A stretch of DNA of 20,791 bases from JBGOUV01 sp041477815 (GCA_041477815.1 JBGOUV010000071.1:1-20791), one strand, 5' to 3'; positions 7,111 to 14,367 are shown, numbered from the stretch's first letter. The notes: generated by a model not told the origin, from the letters alone. Program-made: numbers and translations.

Positions 7111-8322
7111 ATGCTCAGCCGCATCAAGTTCACCATAGTCATTAGCTCTACTTTTCTGACCGCCTTGCTCGTGATTGGGGCCGTCATGGGCGAGAGTTCT
7201 TCGGCTGACGGCGCCTACCGGCAGCTTTCGGTCTATACGGAAGTCCTGTCCCGGATCAAGAGCGACTACGTCGAAGAGCCCGACATCAAGCAGGTGACCA
7301 AGGGGGCGCTGCAGGGCTTGCTGGAATCGCTCGATCCTTATTCGAGCTACTTCACGGCCGAGCAATACAAGGAATATGAAAAGCGCAAGGCGCCTCAGGA
7401 GGGTGGTCTGGGGCTGGTGGTATCCAAGCGGGTGGGGATCATGTTTGTCCTGACCGCGCTGCCCGGGTCGGCCGGGGCCAAGGCGGGTCTCTCCGTGGGA
7501 GACCAGATCGACGCCATCGATACGCGGGCCACGCGCGACCTGCCCCTGCCCTTGGCCCAGGCCCTGCTGCAGGGACCGGTGGGCTCCACGGTCGCGCTGA
7601 TCGTTCGCCGCACGCGCCGGGCCGAGGATCCCCAGGAAATCACCTTGACTCGCGCCCCGGTCAACCCGCCCGGGGTTTCGACCAGGCTGCTGGAGGACAA
7701 GATCGGGTACCTGGAGGTGAAGTCCCTGACCGCGGGCAAGGCTGGGGAAGCGGCCAAAGGCCTGCGCGAGTTGGCGGGCCAGGGCGCGGAGCGGGTGGTG
7801 CTCGATCTGCGCAACAATGCCCTGGGCGAGTGGGCGGAGGCCATCAAGCTGGCCAACCTGTTTGTCGCGGAAGGGCAGTTGGGGTACCTGGAAGGGCAGA
7901 AGTTCCCGCGCAAGGAATTCAATGCCGACCCGCGTCAGGCAGTCTCGAAGCTTCCCCTGGTGGTGATTACGAACCGCTCGACTTCGGGTCCGGCGGAGCT
8001 GGTGGCGGCGGCACTGGTCGATCGCAAGCGCGGGCAAATCGTCGGCGAAAAGACTCTGGGACTTGGCGCCGAGCCCAAGACCATTCCTCTCGAGGACGGC
8101 GCGGCCATTGTTCTTTCCGTGGCCAAGTACTACCGGCCTTCCGGCAAAGCGCTCCAGGACGGGGGCGTCAACCCCACCCTGCAAGTAAACGAAACCGAGG
8201 CCGATCAGTCGGATGACGATACGCCTCCCGCTCCGGCGCCCGCCGAGCGGCCGGCGCAGTCCGACGAACTGCTCAAGAAGGCGATTGAAGTCGTCAAAGG
8301 CGCGACGGCCACGGCCGCCTGA
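7111..8322 (+). CDS. S41/CtpA-like PDZ protein, apparently without catalytic dyad
   Basis: This 403-residue protein has the order of carboxy-terminal processing proteases: an N-terminal membrane anchor or uncleaved signal (about 7-26), a helical segment, a PDZ domain (about 98-170) and the S41 core. Active CtpA/Prc enzymes cut periplasmic proteins with a Ser-Lys dyad in SASASE and TFGK. The gap-free alignment here gives NRSTSGPAE at 288-296 and GEKTLGLG at 312-319. Gly293 sits where the serine should be and Leu318 where the lysine should be. Ser292 is one position off. The fold is otherwise intact, so this may be a pseudoprotease that binds C-termini, or an enzyme with a shifted dyad. A low-complexity Pro/Ala tail follows the core. 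A weak ribosome site TTGGAG lies 11 bases upstream. Confidence 0.88.
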   Translation: MLSRIKFTIVISSTFLTALLVIGAVMGESSSADGAYRQLSVYTEVLSRIKSDYVEEPDIKQVTKGALQGLLESLDPYSSYFTAEQYKEYEKRKAPQEGGLGLVVSKRVGIMFVLTALPGSAGAKAGLSVGDQIDAIDTRATRDLPLPLAQALLQGPVGSTVALIVRRTRRAEDPQEITLTRAPVNPPGVSTRLLEDKIGYLEVKSLTAGKAGEAAKGLRELAGQGAERVVLDLRNNALGEWAEAIKLANLFVAEGQLGYLEGQKFPRKEFNADPRQAVSKLPLVVITNRSTSGPAELVAAALVDRKRGQIVGEKTLGLGAEPKTIPLEDGAAIVLSVAKYYRPSGKALQDGGVNPTLQVNETEADQSDDDTPPAPAPAERPAQSDELLKKAIEVVKGATATAA

Positions 8323-8326
8323 CGCT

Positions 8327-8355
8327 TTGACATCGCCGGACCCGACCGCTATAGT
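8327..8355 (+). promoter_or_regulatory. Sigma-70-type promoter for pgsA
   Basis: TTGACA at 8327-8332 and TATAGT at 8350-8355 are separated by exactly 17 bases. That is a full -35 match and a one-mismatch -10. It starts five bases after the stop of the S41-like gene and 60 bases before pgsA, giving a predicted start near 8362. Confidence 0.75.
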
Positions 8356-8387
8356 GGTCGGCTAGGGGGGATCAGGCAGTTGGAAGT

Positions 8388-9023
8388 ATGACGCTTCCCA
8401 ACACACTCACACTGCTGCGGATCTTCTTCGTTCCGCTGTTGCTGGCGGTGCTGCTGCGGAAGCAGATCCACCTGGAAACTCCCTGGGGCCTGCTCACCAA
8501 GGAATGGCTGGCCCTGCCCATCTTCCTGATGGCCGCCCTCACCGACCTGCTCGACGGCTTCTTCGCCCGCCGTCGCGGCCAGATCAGCACCCTGGGCACC
8601 CTGCTCGACCCGGTCGCCGACAAACTCCTCATTTCCGCCGCCTTTATCTCCCTGGTCGAGCTAGGTTTGGTCCCGGCCTGGATGGTAGTGGTCATAGTGG
8701 GCCGCGAGTTTGCCGTCTCCGGACTCCGCAGCATTGCCGCCGCCGAAGGCTACACCATCGAAGCGAGCGACCTGGGTAAGACCAAGATGGTCGTACAGGT
8801 GATCGCGGTATCGCTGCTGCTGATCGGCGCCCATTCGCCGTGGGTTCTGCGCGCCGGACTGGTGGCGGTGTGGCTGGTGGTCCTGTTCGCCGTCTGGTCG
8901 GCGATAGATTATTTCCAGAAGTTCTGGCGCCGGGTGGATATCCGGTTCAAAATCCGCCGCCGCCGTCGCGAGCGTTTGCTGTTGCTGCGCAAGCAGCGCA
9001 AGCAGAATGTTACCGCTCAGTAA
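8388..9023 (+). CDS. pgsA: CDP-diacylglycerol--glycerol-3-phosphate 3-phosphatidyltransferase
   Basis: PgsA makes phosphatidylglycerol-phosphate from CDP-diacylglycerol and glycerol-3-phosphate, the committed step to phosphatidylglycerol and cardiolipin, in the inner membrane. The CDP-alcohol phosphatidyltransferase signature is complete: D53, D56-G57, A60-R61, G70, D74 and D78, spaced as required. The 211-residue protein has several hydrophobic helices and a very basic C-terminal tail. The ATG at 8388 precedes the usual N-terminal LPNTLTLLRI segment. A strong promoter lies upstream, and the last bases overlap the next gene, so the two are probably co-transcribed. Confidence 0.96.
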   Translation: MTLPNTLTLLRIFFVPLLLAVLLRKQIHLETPWGLLTKEWLALPIFLMAALTDLLDGFFARRRGQISTLGTLLDPVADKLLISAAFISLVELGLVPAWMVVVIVGREFAVSGLRSIAAAEGYTIEASDLGKTKMVVQVIAVSLLLIGAHSPWVLRAGLVAVWLVVLFAVWSAIDYFQKFWRRVDIRFKIRRRRRERLLLLRKQRKQNVTAQ

Positions 9024-9564
9024 TGCGGGCCGGGACTGGCTCCTGGTAGTGGCCCGCGAGGCCCTCACCGCCGCCGCGTCTGGGGAGCCCTACGATTCCC
9101 CGCGGGCGCCCTCGCACCTGCCCCCCGCCGACCGCGACGAACTGGAGCGCCCGCGCGCCGCCTTCGTCACCCTGCACCAGGATGGCGAGCTGCGCGGCTG
9201 CATCGGCCATACCGCCACCGATACGCCCCTGCGGGAGGTCGTCGCCGAAATGAGCCGCGCCGCCGCCCTGGAAGACTCCCGCTTTCCCCCCGTGACCCCC
9301 GACGAGGTCCCCGGCGTCGACCTGGAGATCTCGGTGCTGTCTCCCTTCTTCCCCATCGCCCCCGACCAGATCGTGCCCGGCGTCCACGGCCTGGTGGTAC
9401 AACGCGGCTTCTGCCGCGGCCTGCTGCTGCCCCAGGTAGCGACTGCCTTCAACTGGACTGCCGCACGGTTCCTGGAAGAGACCTGCCGCAAAGCCGGCCT
9501 GTCCCCGGAAGCCTGGAAACACGGCGCCTCCCTACGGGGGTTCACCGCGGAGTTGATCAAGTAG
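9007..9564 (+). CDS. amrA: AMMECR1-domain protein (AmmeMemoRadiSam system protein A)
   Basis: The 185-residue protein carries the AMMECR1 hallmark LRGCIGH at 62-68, then EDSRFPPVTPDE and a C-terminal LLLPQVA...W...FLE..C.KAGL block. This family is conserved from archaea to humans. In bacteria it often accompanies a Memo-like protein and a radical-SAM protein, with unknown chemistry; neither partner is visible in this window. ATG 9007 lies inside the end of pgsA, a 17-base overlap in another frame, suggesting translational coupling. An alternative start further in would remove the helix before the conserved region. Confidence 0.9.
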   Translation: MLPLSNAGRDWLLVVAREALTAAASGEPYDSPRAPSHLPPADRDELERPRAAFVTLHQDGELRGCIGHTATDTPLREVVAEMSRAAALEDSRFPPVTPDEVPGVDLEISVLSPFFPIAPDQIVPGVHGLVVQRGFCRGLLLPQVATAFNWTAARFLEETCRKAGLSPEAWKHGASLRGFTAELIK

Positions 9565-9732
9565 GGCGGCCCCCGGGCGGCCCCCGGGCGGCCCCCCTGG
9601 GCCACCGCCGGCCCCCGGGCCGGCTTGGTGTCCGCTTTCCGAGACGATTTCAGCGCAGCCAAGGTGATTGGCGCCCATCCGAGGAGAGAGCCGGCCAGGG
9701 GGCCGGCTGCGGGCGAGGGGGCCGCCCCACGG
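9565..9732. other. GC-rich convergent spacer with two hairpins
   Basis: The spacer between two convergent genes starts with three copies of GGGCGGCCCCC. It contains palindromes GCCGGCCC/GGGCCGGC (9607-9624, loop CC) and AGCCGGCC/GGCCGGCT (9689-9708, loop AGGG). Neither has a T-run on either strand, but the stems are strong enough to act as bidirectional transcription ends. Confidence 0.6.
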
Positions 9733-11061
9733 CTACAGCCCCCGCCGCGGCTTGGTCCGCAGGACGATAGGCGTGCCCGCAAAGTCGAACGCCCGCCGAA
9801 ACTGGTTCTCCAAAAACCGCTCCACCGAGAAGTGCAGCTTGTGAGCCCGGTCCGTGAACAGGACAAACGTGGGGGGAGCGATAGCCGCCTGGGTCAGGTA
9901 CAGGATCCGCAGCCGCTGGGAGGCGGGCGGCTTGGCCCGCTCCAGGTCCAGGGTGGCGAAGAAGCGATTGAGCTCCGCGGTGGGAACCCGCCGGCGGGCG
10001 GCCTGGTACACGCGCTGGATCAGCGGATAGAGCCGCGCCGTGCGGCTGCCGGTCAGCGCCGAAACAAACTCAATCGGCGCATACGCCAGGAACTTGAGAT
10101 GGTCCCGCAGTTGCTCGGTGAAGGCATCGCGCCGCTTCTCCTGGGCCGCGGCGTCCCACTTGTTGACCACCAGAATCACCGCCTTGCCCCCCTCATCGGC
10201 GTACCCGGCAATGGCGGCGTCCAGCGCGGTCACCCCTTCCAGGGCGTCGATCACCACCAGGACCACGTCGGCCAGCCGGATGTGACGCCGGGCCATCACC
10301 ACGCTGAGCTTTTCGGCCATCAGCTTGGTCTTACCCTTGCGGCGAATGCCGGCGGTATCGATGAACGTGTAGGCGGCGCCGTCGCGGGTCACCGTGGCGT
10401 CGACCGCGTCGCGCGTGGTTCCCGGCGTCTCCGACACGATGGACCGCTCGGCCCCCACCAGCCGGTTCAGCAGCGTGGACTTGCCGGCGTTGGGCTTGCC
10501 TATGATTGCTACTTGGATGGGACGCTGGGATCGCGCTTCCGGCGCTGTCTCCTCCTCGGGGAAGGAGGCGGTCACGTGGTCCATCAGCTCCTGCAGGCCG
10601 CGGCCATGCTCGGCCGACAGGGGCAGGACGCTCTCGATCCCCAGTCCGTAGAAATCCCCCACCAGGCTGGCGCGGACTTCGGCGTCGATCTTGTTGACGG
10701 CCAGGGTAACGGGCTTTCCGGTCCGCAGGAGCAGCTTGGCCAGCTCGCGGTCGGAGCCCGTGATCTCGGTGCGGCCATTGATGACGAAGACGATGTGCCA
10801 GGCCTGGTCAATCGCTTGACGGGCCTGTTTCACAATTTGGGCGGGGATTTCGGCTTCGTCTCCCACTAGCATGCCGCCGGTATCGATCACCTCGAAAGGC
10901 CGGCCCTGCCACTCGGCGGGCAAATGGATGCGGTCCCGGGTGATCCCCGGCTCATCGCCCACAATGGCGCGCCGGGTCCCCGTGATGCGGTTAAAAAGGG
11001 TCGATTTTCCCACGTTGGGACGCCCCACGATGACCAGCGTGGGACGCTCGCTTCGCGTCAT
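9733..11061 (-). CDS. der: Ribosome biogenesis GTPase Der (EngA)
   Basis: Der is an essential double GTPase that helps assemble the 50S ribosomal subunit. Two G domains are clear, with P-loops GRPNVGKS (13-20) and GKPNAGKS in the second half, each with DTxG and NKxD motifs. A KH-like C-terminal domain ends in PIVLRTKPRRGL. At 442 residues it has the usual length. I chose the ATG at 11061 because homology begins within ten residues; the longer open frame reaches 11220 but runs over the divergent gene. GGAGGG sits only a few bases upstream. The start is just 26 bases from the divergent precorrin-2 dehydrogenase-like gene, so promoter elements must overlap. Confidence 0.96.
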   Translation of the reverse strand: MTRSERPTLVIVGRPNVGKSTLFNRITGTRRAIVGDEPGITRDRIHLPAEWQGRPFEVIDTGGMLVGDEAEIPAQIVKQARQAIDQAWHIVFVINGRTEITGSDRELAKLLLRTGKPVTLAVNKIDAEVRASLVGDFYGLGIESVLPLSAEHGRGLQELMDHVTASFPEEETAPEARSQRPIQVAIIGKPNAGKSTLLNRLVGAERSIVSETPGTTRDAVDATVTRDGAAYTFIDTAGIRRKGKTKLMAEKLSVVMARRHIRLADVVLVVIDALEGVTALDAAIAGYADEGGKAVILVVNKWDAAAQEKRRDAFTEQLRDHLKFLAYAPIEFVSALTGSRTARLYPLIQRVYQAARRRVPTAELNRFFATLDLERAKPPASQRLRILYLTQAAIAPPTFVLFTDRAHKLHFSVERFLENQFRRAFDFAGTPIVLRTKPRRGL

Positions 11062-11087
11062 CTCCCTCCATGGTAGCATCAAGAGCG

Positions 11088-11516
11088 ATGGGGGCCTATT
11101 ATCCGGTGTTTTTGGATTTGCGGAACCGGCCGGTAGTAGTGATTGGTGGAGGGCGCGTGGCGGCGCGGAAAGTGGCGGGATTGGCCCAAGCCGGGGCGCG
11201 GGTACGGGTGATCGCGCCACGCGTGGGGACGGCGGTGAAGGCGGAGTCGCTGGTGCGGCGGCGGTATCGCCCAGGGGATCTCCAGGGGGCGGTGCTGGCC
11301 TTCGCCGCGACCGACGACCGGGCGGTGAATCAGGCGGTCGCCCGGGAGGCCCGCCGCCGCCGCATCCCGGTCAACGTGGCCGACAGCCTGGAGGAGTGCA
11401 CGTCCCTGGTCCCGGCCCGGGTAACCCGCGGCCCGGTCCAGATCGCGATTTCGACCTCGGGCACGAACCCGCGCCTCGCCCAGGAACTGCGGAAAAGGCT
11501 GGAGGCGGCGCTGTGA
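11088..11516 (+). CDS. Precorrin-2 dehydrogenase-like protein, short (SirC/MET8/CysG N-domain)
   Basis: The product resembles the NAD-binding part of precorrin-2 dehydrogenase/sirohydrochlorin ferrochelatase, which acts in siroheme synthesis. It shows YYPVFLDL, the Rossmann turn GGGRVAARK at 20-28, and the conserved VNVAD with Asp99, which aligns with the catalytic Asp of CysG. It also shows ISTSGTNPRLAQELRKRLE, the start of the dimerisation domain. It ends there after 142 residues, whereas SirC/MET8 enzymes continue for another 50 or more in a helical domain. It may be a minimal dehydrogenase or a truncation. ATG 11088 is preferred; ATG 11070 adds six residues. Its stop overlaps the next gene. 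Confidence 0.85.
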   Translation: MGAYYPVFLDLRNRPVVVIGGGRVAARKVAGLAQAGARVRVIAPRVGTAVKAESLVRRRYRPGDLQGAVLAFAATDDRAVNQAVAREARRRRIPVNVADSLEECTSLVPARVTRGPVQIAISTSGTNPRLAQELRKRLEAAL

Positions 11517-11803
11517 GGCTGCGGACGGCGCAGGGGAAGCTAAAGGTGGAGCACAGCATCATCGACGGCCTCCGTCCCCTGCTGGTGGCCCTGCTCGACG
11601 CCAACCCCGAGATCAAGTCCGTGATCCCCGGCGTGATCCGGCCCGTCCGGGACGCCCGCGGCAAGCTCCGTGTCCGGATCACCACCCCGACCCAGACCGG
11701 CTGGAAGGTGATAGCCTTCGCCGCCGGCGCCCGCCAGGAAGTGTTCGTCAACACCACGTTGACCCGCGAGCAACTGGAAGCGGCTCTCGCCCAGGCGGGG
11801 TGA
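11513..11803 (+). CDS. DUF2103-family small protein
   Basis: This 96-residue protein matches the DUF2103 family, which is annotated as a predicted metal-binding protein and found in cyanobacteria and archaea. Diagnostic segments are GKLKVEHSIIDGL near the start, VIPGVIRPV, TGWKVIA and QEVFVNT. The function is unknown. The GTG start is well supported: GGAGG at 11501-11505 lies seven bases upstream, and GTGA overlaps the preceding stop. The tight coupling to a truncated precorrin-2 dehydrogenase hints at a role near siroheme or metal insertion, but that is inference. Confidence 0.85.
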   Translation: MRLRTAQGKLKVEHSIIDGLRPLLVALLDANPEIKSVIPGVIRPVRDARGKLRVRITTPTQTGWKVIAFAAGARQEVFVNTTLTREQLEAALAQAG

Positions 11804-11829
11804 ATCGCCCTCGACGTGACGCTGGCGCC

Positions 11830-12078
11830 TCAAAACAGTTCCCGCGGTTTCGACCCGGGAACCTGGTAAGCGACACCAAGCGCTTCAGACACCTCGCAGA
11901 AACGCGGGTCGGCCGTCCATAACGGCAGCCGCCCCACCAGTGCGGACACGCACCGGTTCCAGCTTCCAGCCAAGACTTCGCCTTGAGCCTCCTCGCGCTC
12001 CACATGGACGTGGGCAGGCTCATCTCGATCCGCCGAGTAGAACAGCCGGTATGGTCCGGACCGCAGAACCGTTGGCAA
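11830..12078 (-). pseudogene. Broken DUF4160 gene with PIN-like tail
   Basis: The first 27 residues (MPTVLRSGPYRLFYSADRDE then PAHVHVE) match the start of DUF4160, a small family often found beside DUF2442 genes and suspected to be part of toxin-antitoxin-like pairs. After that the expected KFWLxPV motif is not in frame. It reads AKSWLE one base over, and PVRVRTGG in the third frame, so at least two indels are present. The tail VGRLPLWTADPRFCEVSEALGV instead resembles the C-terminus of a PIN-domain nuclease. The start codon is TTG where the family uses ATG. This looks like a degenerate or recombined gene. It converges on the DUF2103 gene. Confidence 0.5.
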
Positions 12079-12162
12079 CGCTCTCAGTGTGCCCGGTTAC
12101 GGGCCGAATCTGCTCGCGACTGGTCGGAATCGGGTGACGCAGGCATTCAGCCGCGGCGTGAC

Positions 12163-12711
12163 CTATGCGCCTTCGGGTGCGAGCCTTGCCACAAGGTCCT
12201 GAACGTAGTCACCGTAGCCCCACCCGATCGCGGCCGATCGTGCGGCAACGCGTCGTAGGCGAGCGACGACGCGCTCGAGCGCGTCTGGTTCGAGTTGGTT
12301 CACGTCCTTGACCACCGCGTCAAGCGCCCTTTCCAAGGCGCCGAAGTAGCGCTCATCGCCATAGCCGAGATCCGCTGCCTGCTCAGTCCCGGCCTCGACC
12401 AAAGTGAGGGTCAACTCGATGGTCCCGGCGATGTCATCCGTCGCCTGACGATATTGTCGAACGAGCCGCTGCGCTTCGCCAATGCGAACGGGCCTCCGAC
12501 TGAAAGGGTCAGGGTAGATGGCCTCCTCCACAAGCTTGCGGTACGTTGCGATCTCGACCTCCGTACCAAGAAACCGCGCATGAAGGAACCGCCGGTTATC
12601 GGCGCTGGCTCGGTAAAGGTCGGCGATCAGCGACACCAGAGAGTCTGGACTCCGGCGATCCAGCCGCGCCTTGACGGAGGCCCAACTCGGCTTCTCGGGA
12701 CGCTTCGGCAT
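12163..12711 (-). CDS. Conserved hypothetical protein (possibly DUF6155-like)
   Basis: The 182-residue protein is helical, acidic and basic in alternation, without a signal peptide. Its segment LVSLIADLYRASADNRRFLHARFLG followed by conserved Lys/Glu positions recalls the DUF6155 type, but I am not sure. It has no recognised catalytic motif. I chose ATG 12711 because GGAG lies six bases upstream; an in-frame ATG at 12735 adds eight residues. It follows two palindromic structures on the same strand (12718-12781 and 12808-12875), which is the arrangement of a gene opening a cassette. Confidence 0.7.
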   Translation of the reverse strand: MPKRPEKPSWASVKARLDRRSPDSLVSLIADLYRASADNRRFLHARFLGTEVEIATYRKLVEEAIYPDPFSRRPVRIGEAQRLVRQYRQATDDIAGTIELTLTLVEAGTEQAADLGYGDERYFGALERALDAVVKDVNQLEPDALERVVARLRRVAARSAAIGWGYGDYVQDLVARLAPEGA

Positions 12712-12717
12712 AGTTAT

Positions 12718-12781
12718 CTCCAACCCTTCAGACATTCAGCAGCGGGCGGTTCTTGCCGGCCCGCTGTAACTCCCGTTGGGG
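12718..12781 (-). other. Strong hairpin with attC-like outer boxes
   Basis: The core CAGCGGGC..GG pairs with CC..GCCCGCTG (12740-12766, one bulge, loop TTCTTG on the + strand). On the - strand it is bordered by CCCCAAC (12775-12781) and GTTGGAG (12718-12724), which are nearly complementary and close to the RYYYAAC and GTTRRRY integron boxes. The inner arms are unevenly spaced, so the attC reading is weak. It could instead be a terminator or leader hairpin. Confidence 0.3.
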
Positions 12782-12807
12782 CGATACGCCGATCCCCCGT
12801 TCCGCGC

Positions 12808-12875
12808 CTCTAACTACCTGCGCATCAGTCGCGCGCCCGCCTTTGACGCCTCGGCTGCATGCGCTTGCGCTAGGC
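12808..12875 (-). other. attC-like integron recombination site
   Basis: On the - strand, GCCTAGC (12869-12875, R''-like) and GTTAGAG (12808-12814, R'-like) enclose two arms. The left arm GCGCATGCAGCCG and the right arm CGACTGATGCGC pair imperfectly, with extrahelical G and C on one side only. That asymmetry is what defines attC sites folded as single strands. Length is 68 bases, within the known range. Both terminal boxes deviate by one base from consensus, so it may be decayed. It sits 88 bases after the stop of the HNH gene and ahead of the next gene on the same strand, as expected for a cassette junction. Confidence 0.6.
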
Positions 12876-12962
12876 CGCTTCGGCGTCTTGGGGAGTTCAC
12901 GCTCGTCACCCGGTAGCGGCGGCAGTCATGAGCGGACCTCCGCAGCGAGGCGTGGACCACAA

Positions 12963-13625
12963 CTATCGCCCACCCTTCTGGCTGTTGTGCTTCTTGCACA
13001 TGAGAGCGGCATTCTTGCGTGATGTTCTCCCGCCCTTGGAAAACGGTTTGATGTGGTCGATCGTGAAATTAGTCCAATCTAGTGCCAGGCCACACCCTGA
13101 GTGCGAACACCGCTTGGTGCCGTCACTGTGCCAGATCAGTCGTCGCTGCTCCGGCGAAAACGTCCTTCGGTCGTCTTTCTTTTCGAACAGCCCCGCCAGC
13201 AGCCCACGCAGGATTTGCGCCCGCCTCTCACGAGTAGCCTGGCTGTCGGTGTCGCCTTGAACCGTCATGAGGTAATCTGCAAAGATGCGCTGATCTGTTG
13301 TGGCGCCGATCGCCTTTCGCTGCTGCTGACGAACTTGGTCCACACCCATCGACAGCCAGAGGAGCAGCTTCTCCGCCTGCCGGTTTCGAGCGCCGTTGGT
13401 TAGAACGCAACCCCGTCGGTCGAGGTCCCAGACAAATAGGAACAGACTGTAATAGTCGACAGCGTTGGCGAACCGCGTCTCTCGCAGGCGAGGAAACATT
13501 CGGGCAACAAGATTTGCGATGCGGATAAATCCTTGCGTGCAGTGTACGAGTTTCTTGCCTTCGACCGACCGGCCGCCAATGATTTCGTCAAGGTCTAACT
13601 CATAGTCGAGCCGCCTGCACAACAC
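12963..13625 (-). pseudogene. C-terminal half of a DUF262-HNH nuclease
   Basis: The last 50 residues form an HNH nuclease motif of the zinc-ribbon type: C173, C178, D190-H191, N205, C210 and H213. Upstream, RFANAVDYYSLFLFV matches the region after the DUF262 domain in GmrSD-type proteins that cut modified DNA. The N-terminal DUF262 (ParB/Srx-like) nucleotidase part is absent. The frame opens only with a GTG (13625), and an in-frame stop lies about 30 bases further upstream. I infer a truncated defence nuclease; a standalone HNH protein is possible. Its stop is followed by the attC-like site. Confidence 0.65.
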
Positions 13626-13847
13626 CGGCCGCGGGCGGCCTAAACGGGAATTTCGTTCTTACCCCCCGGACAAGAGGTAGTATACACCAACCTGCCGCCC
13701 TTTGAACTGCTCCAGCAACAGCGCTTCGTCGGGATACCTCCAGCGGCTCGTGAAAGAGGCCGATCTGGCTCTCGTGAGACCTCCGTGACCCGGAACCCTT
13801 GCCTCTCTGTTCGATCGCGCTGGCACCGGCAGAATTGAGGGGTCCGC
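13626..13847. other. Spacer between RelE toxin and HNH remnant
   Basis: There is no supported gene. On the - strand a short frame reads YPDEALLLEQFKGRQVGVYY and ends at TAA; it looks like a fragment of an unknown protein. CGTTTAGGC at 13643-13651 (- strand) is one base off an attC end box, with no partner found. Confidence 0.35.
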
Positions 13848-14120
13848 TCAATCCCGGTACGCCTCGCCACGAGACCGGACGTGCAGAATGTAAATCACGC
13901 CCTGCGTGAAGTCGGGCCGAAAGCGAACCCGCCAGTCACCGACCCGCAGCCGCCACTCATTCTCTTTGCCACGGAGTTTCCGGATGTCCCCGGTGCCGGG
14001 TCCCGCCTCCAATGCATCTATCGCAGCCCTCACCCGGGTCTGGTCTCGAGCCGGCAGCCGCTTCAAGTCTCTCTCAGCGCGCCCGGAAACATTTACCCGC
14101 CAGCGCTCGGCATCACTCAT
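13848..14120 (-). CDS. RelE/ParE-family toxin
   Basis: The 90-residue basic protein has the RelE fold signature. WRVNVSGRAERDLKRLP at the start is followed by a helical pair, then LRVGDWRVRF and IYILHVRSRGEAYR at the end. Members of this family cut mRNA on the ribosome or poison gyrase, and are held in check by the partner antitoxin. ATG 14120 lies within the end of the upstream antitoxin gene, an 8-base overlap, the usual TA arrangement. No obvious damage is present, so it may be functional. Confidence 0.9.
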   Translation of the reverse strand: MSDAERWRVNVSGRAERDLKRLPARDQTRVRAAIDALEAGPGTGDIRKLRGKENEWRLRVGDWRVRFRPDFTQGVIYILHVRSRGEAYRD

Positions 14121-14367
14121 TGGCGAGTTCCCGACGAACCTCCTGCCAGGATCGCACCCTGCCGCTTACGCAGTCCTCCGTGGCTTCGCGGACCGCCTCG
14201 ATTTCCTCAGTCGTTTCAGGCTCATCGTCTTCGGGGGCTTCCGCCAGGACCCGCAAGAAGGGATCGTCGCTGTGACTGCGCAGAAATTCCAAGAACCGCC
14301 GCGCTACGTGCAACTCGGTTTCGGGCAGTTGATCCAGGAGCTGGTGCAACTCTTGTCGGGAACTCAT
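14113..14367 (-). CDS. Antitoxin of the RelE-type pair
   Basis: This 84-residue acidic protein begins MSSRQELHQLLDQLPETELH and has a helical N-terminal segment followed by an acidic region and SWQEVRRELANE at the end. It matches small antitoxins often found upstream of RelE toxins. It has no clear DNA-binding motif that I can name. The ribosome site AGGAGG (14373-14378 on the + strand complement) lies five bases before the start. Overlap with the toxin start ensures coupled translation. Confidence 0.85.
   Translation of the reverse strand: MSSRQELHQLLDQLPETELHVARRFLEFLRSHSDDPFLRVLAEAPEDDEPETTEEIEAVREATEDCVSGRVRSWQEVRRELANE

Noticed and set aside
9565..9732. Canonical Rho-independent terminators
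   Set aside because: Strong GC stems are present but no T-run follows on either strand.
10871..11512. Upstream extension of the DUF2103 gene
   Set aside because: Sequence before GTG 11513 runs over der and the dehydrogenase and is Gly/Pro/Arg-rich. The GGAGG site and GTGA overlap support the short gene.
12091..12104. GCCCG/CGGGC hairpin as another attC site
   Set aside because: The stem is 5 bases and there are no matching outer boxes.
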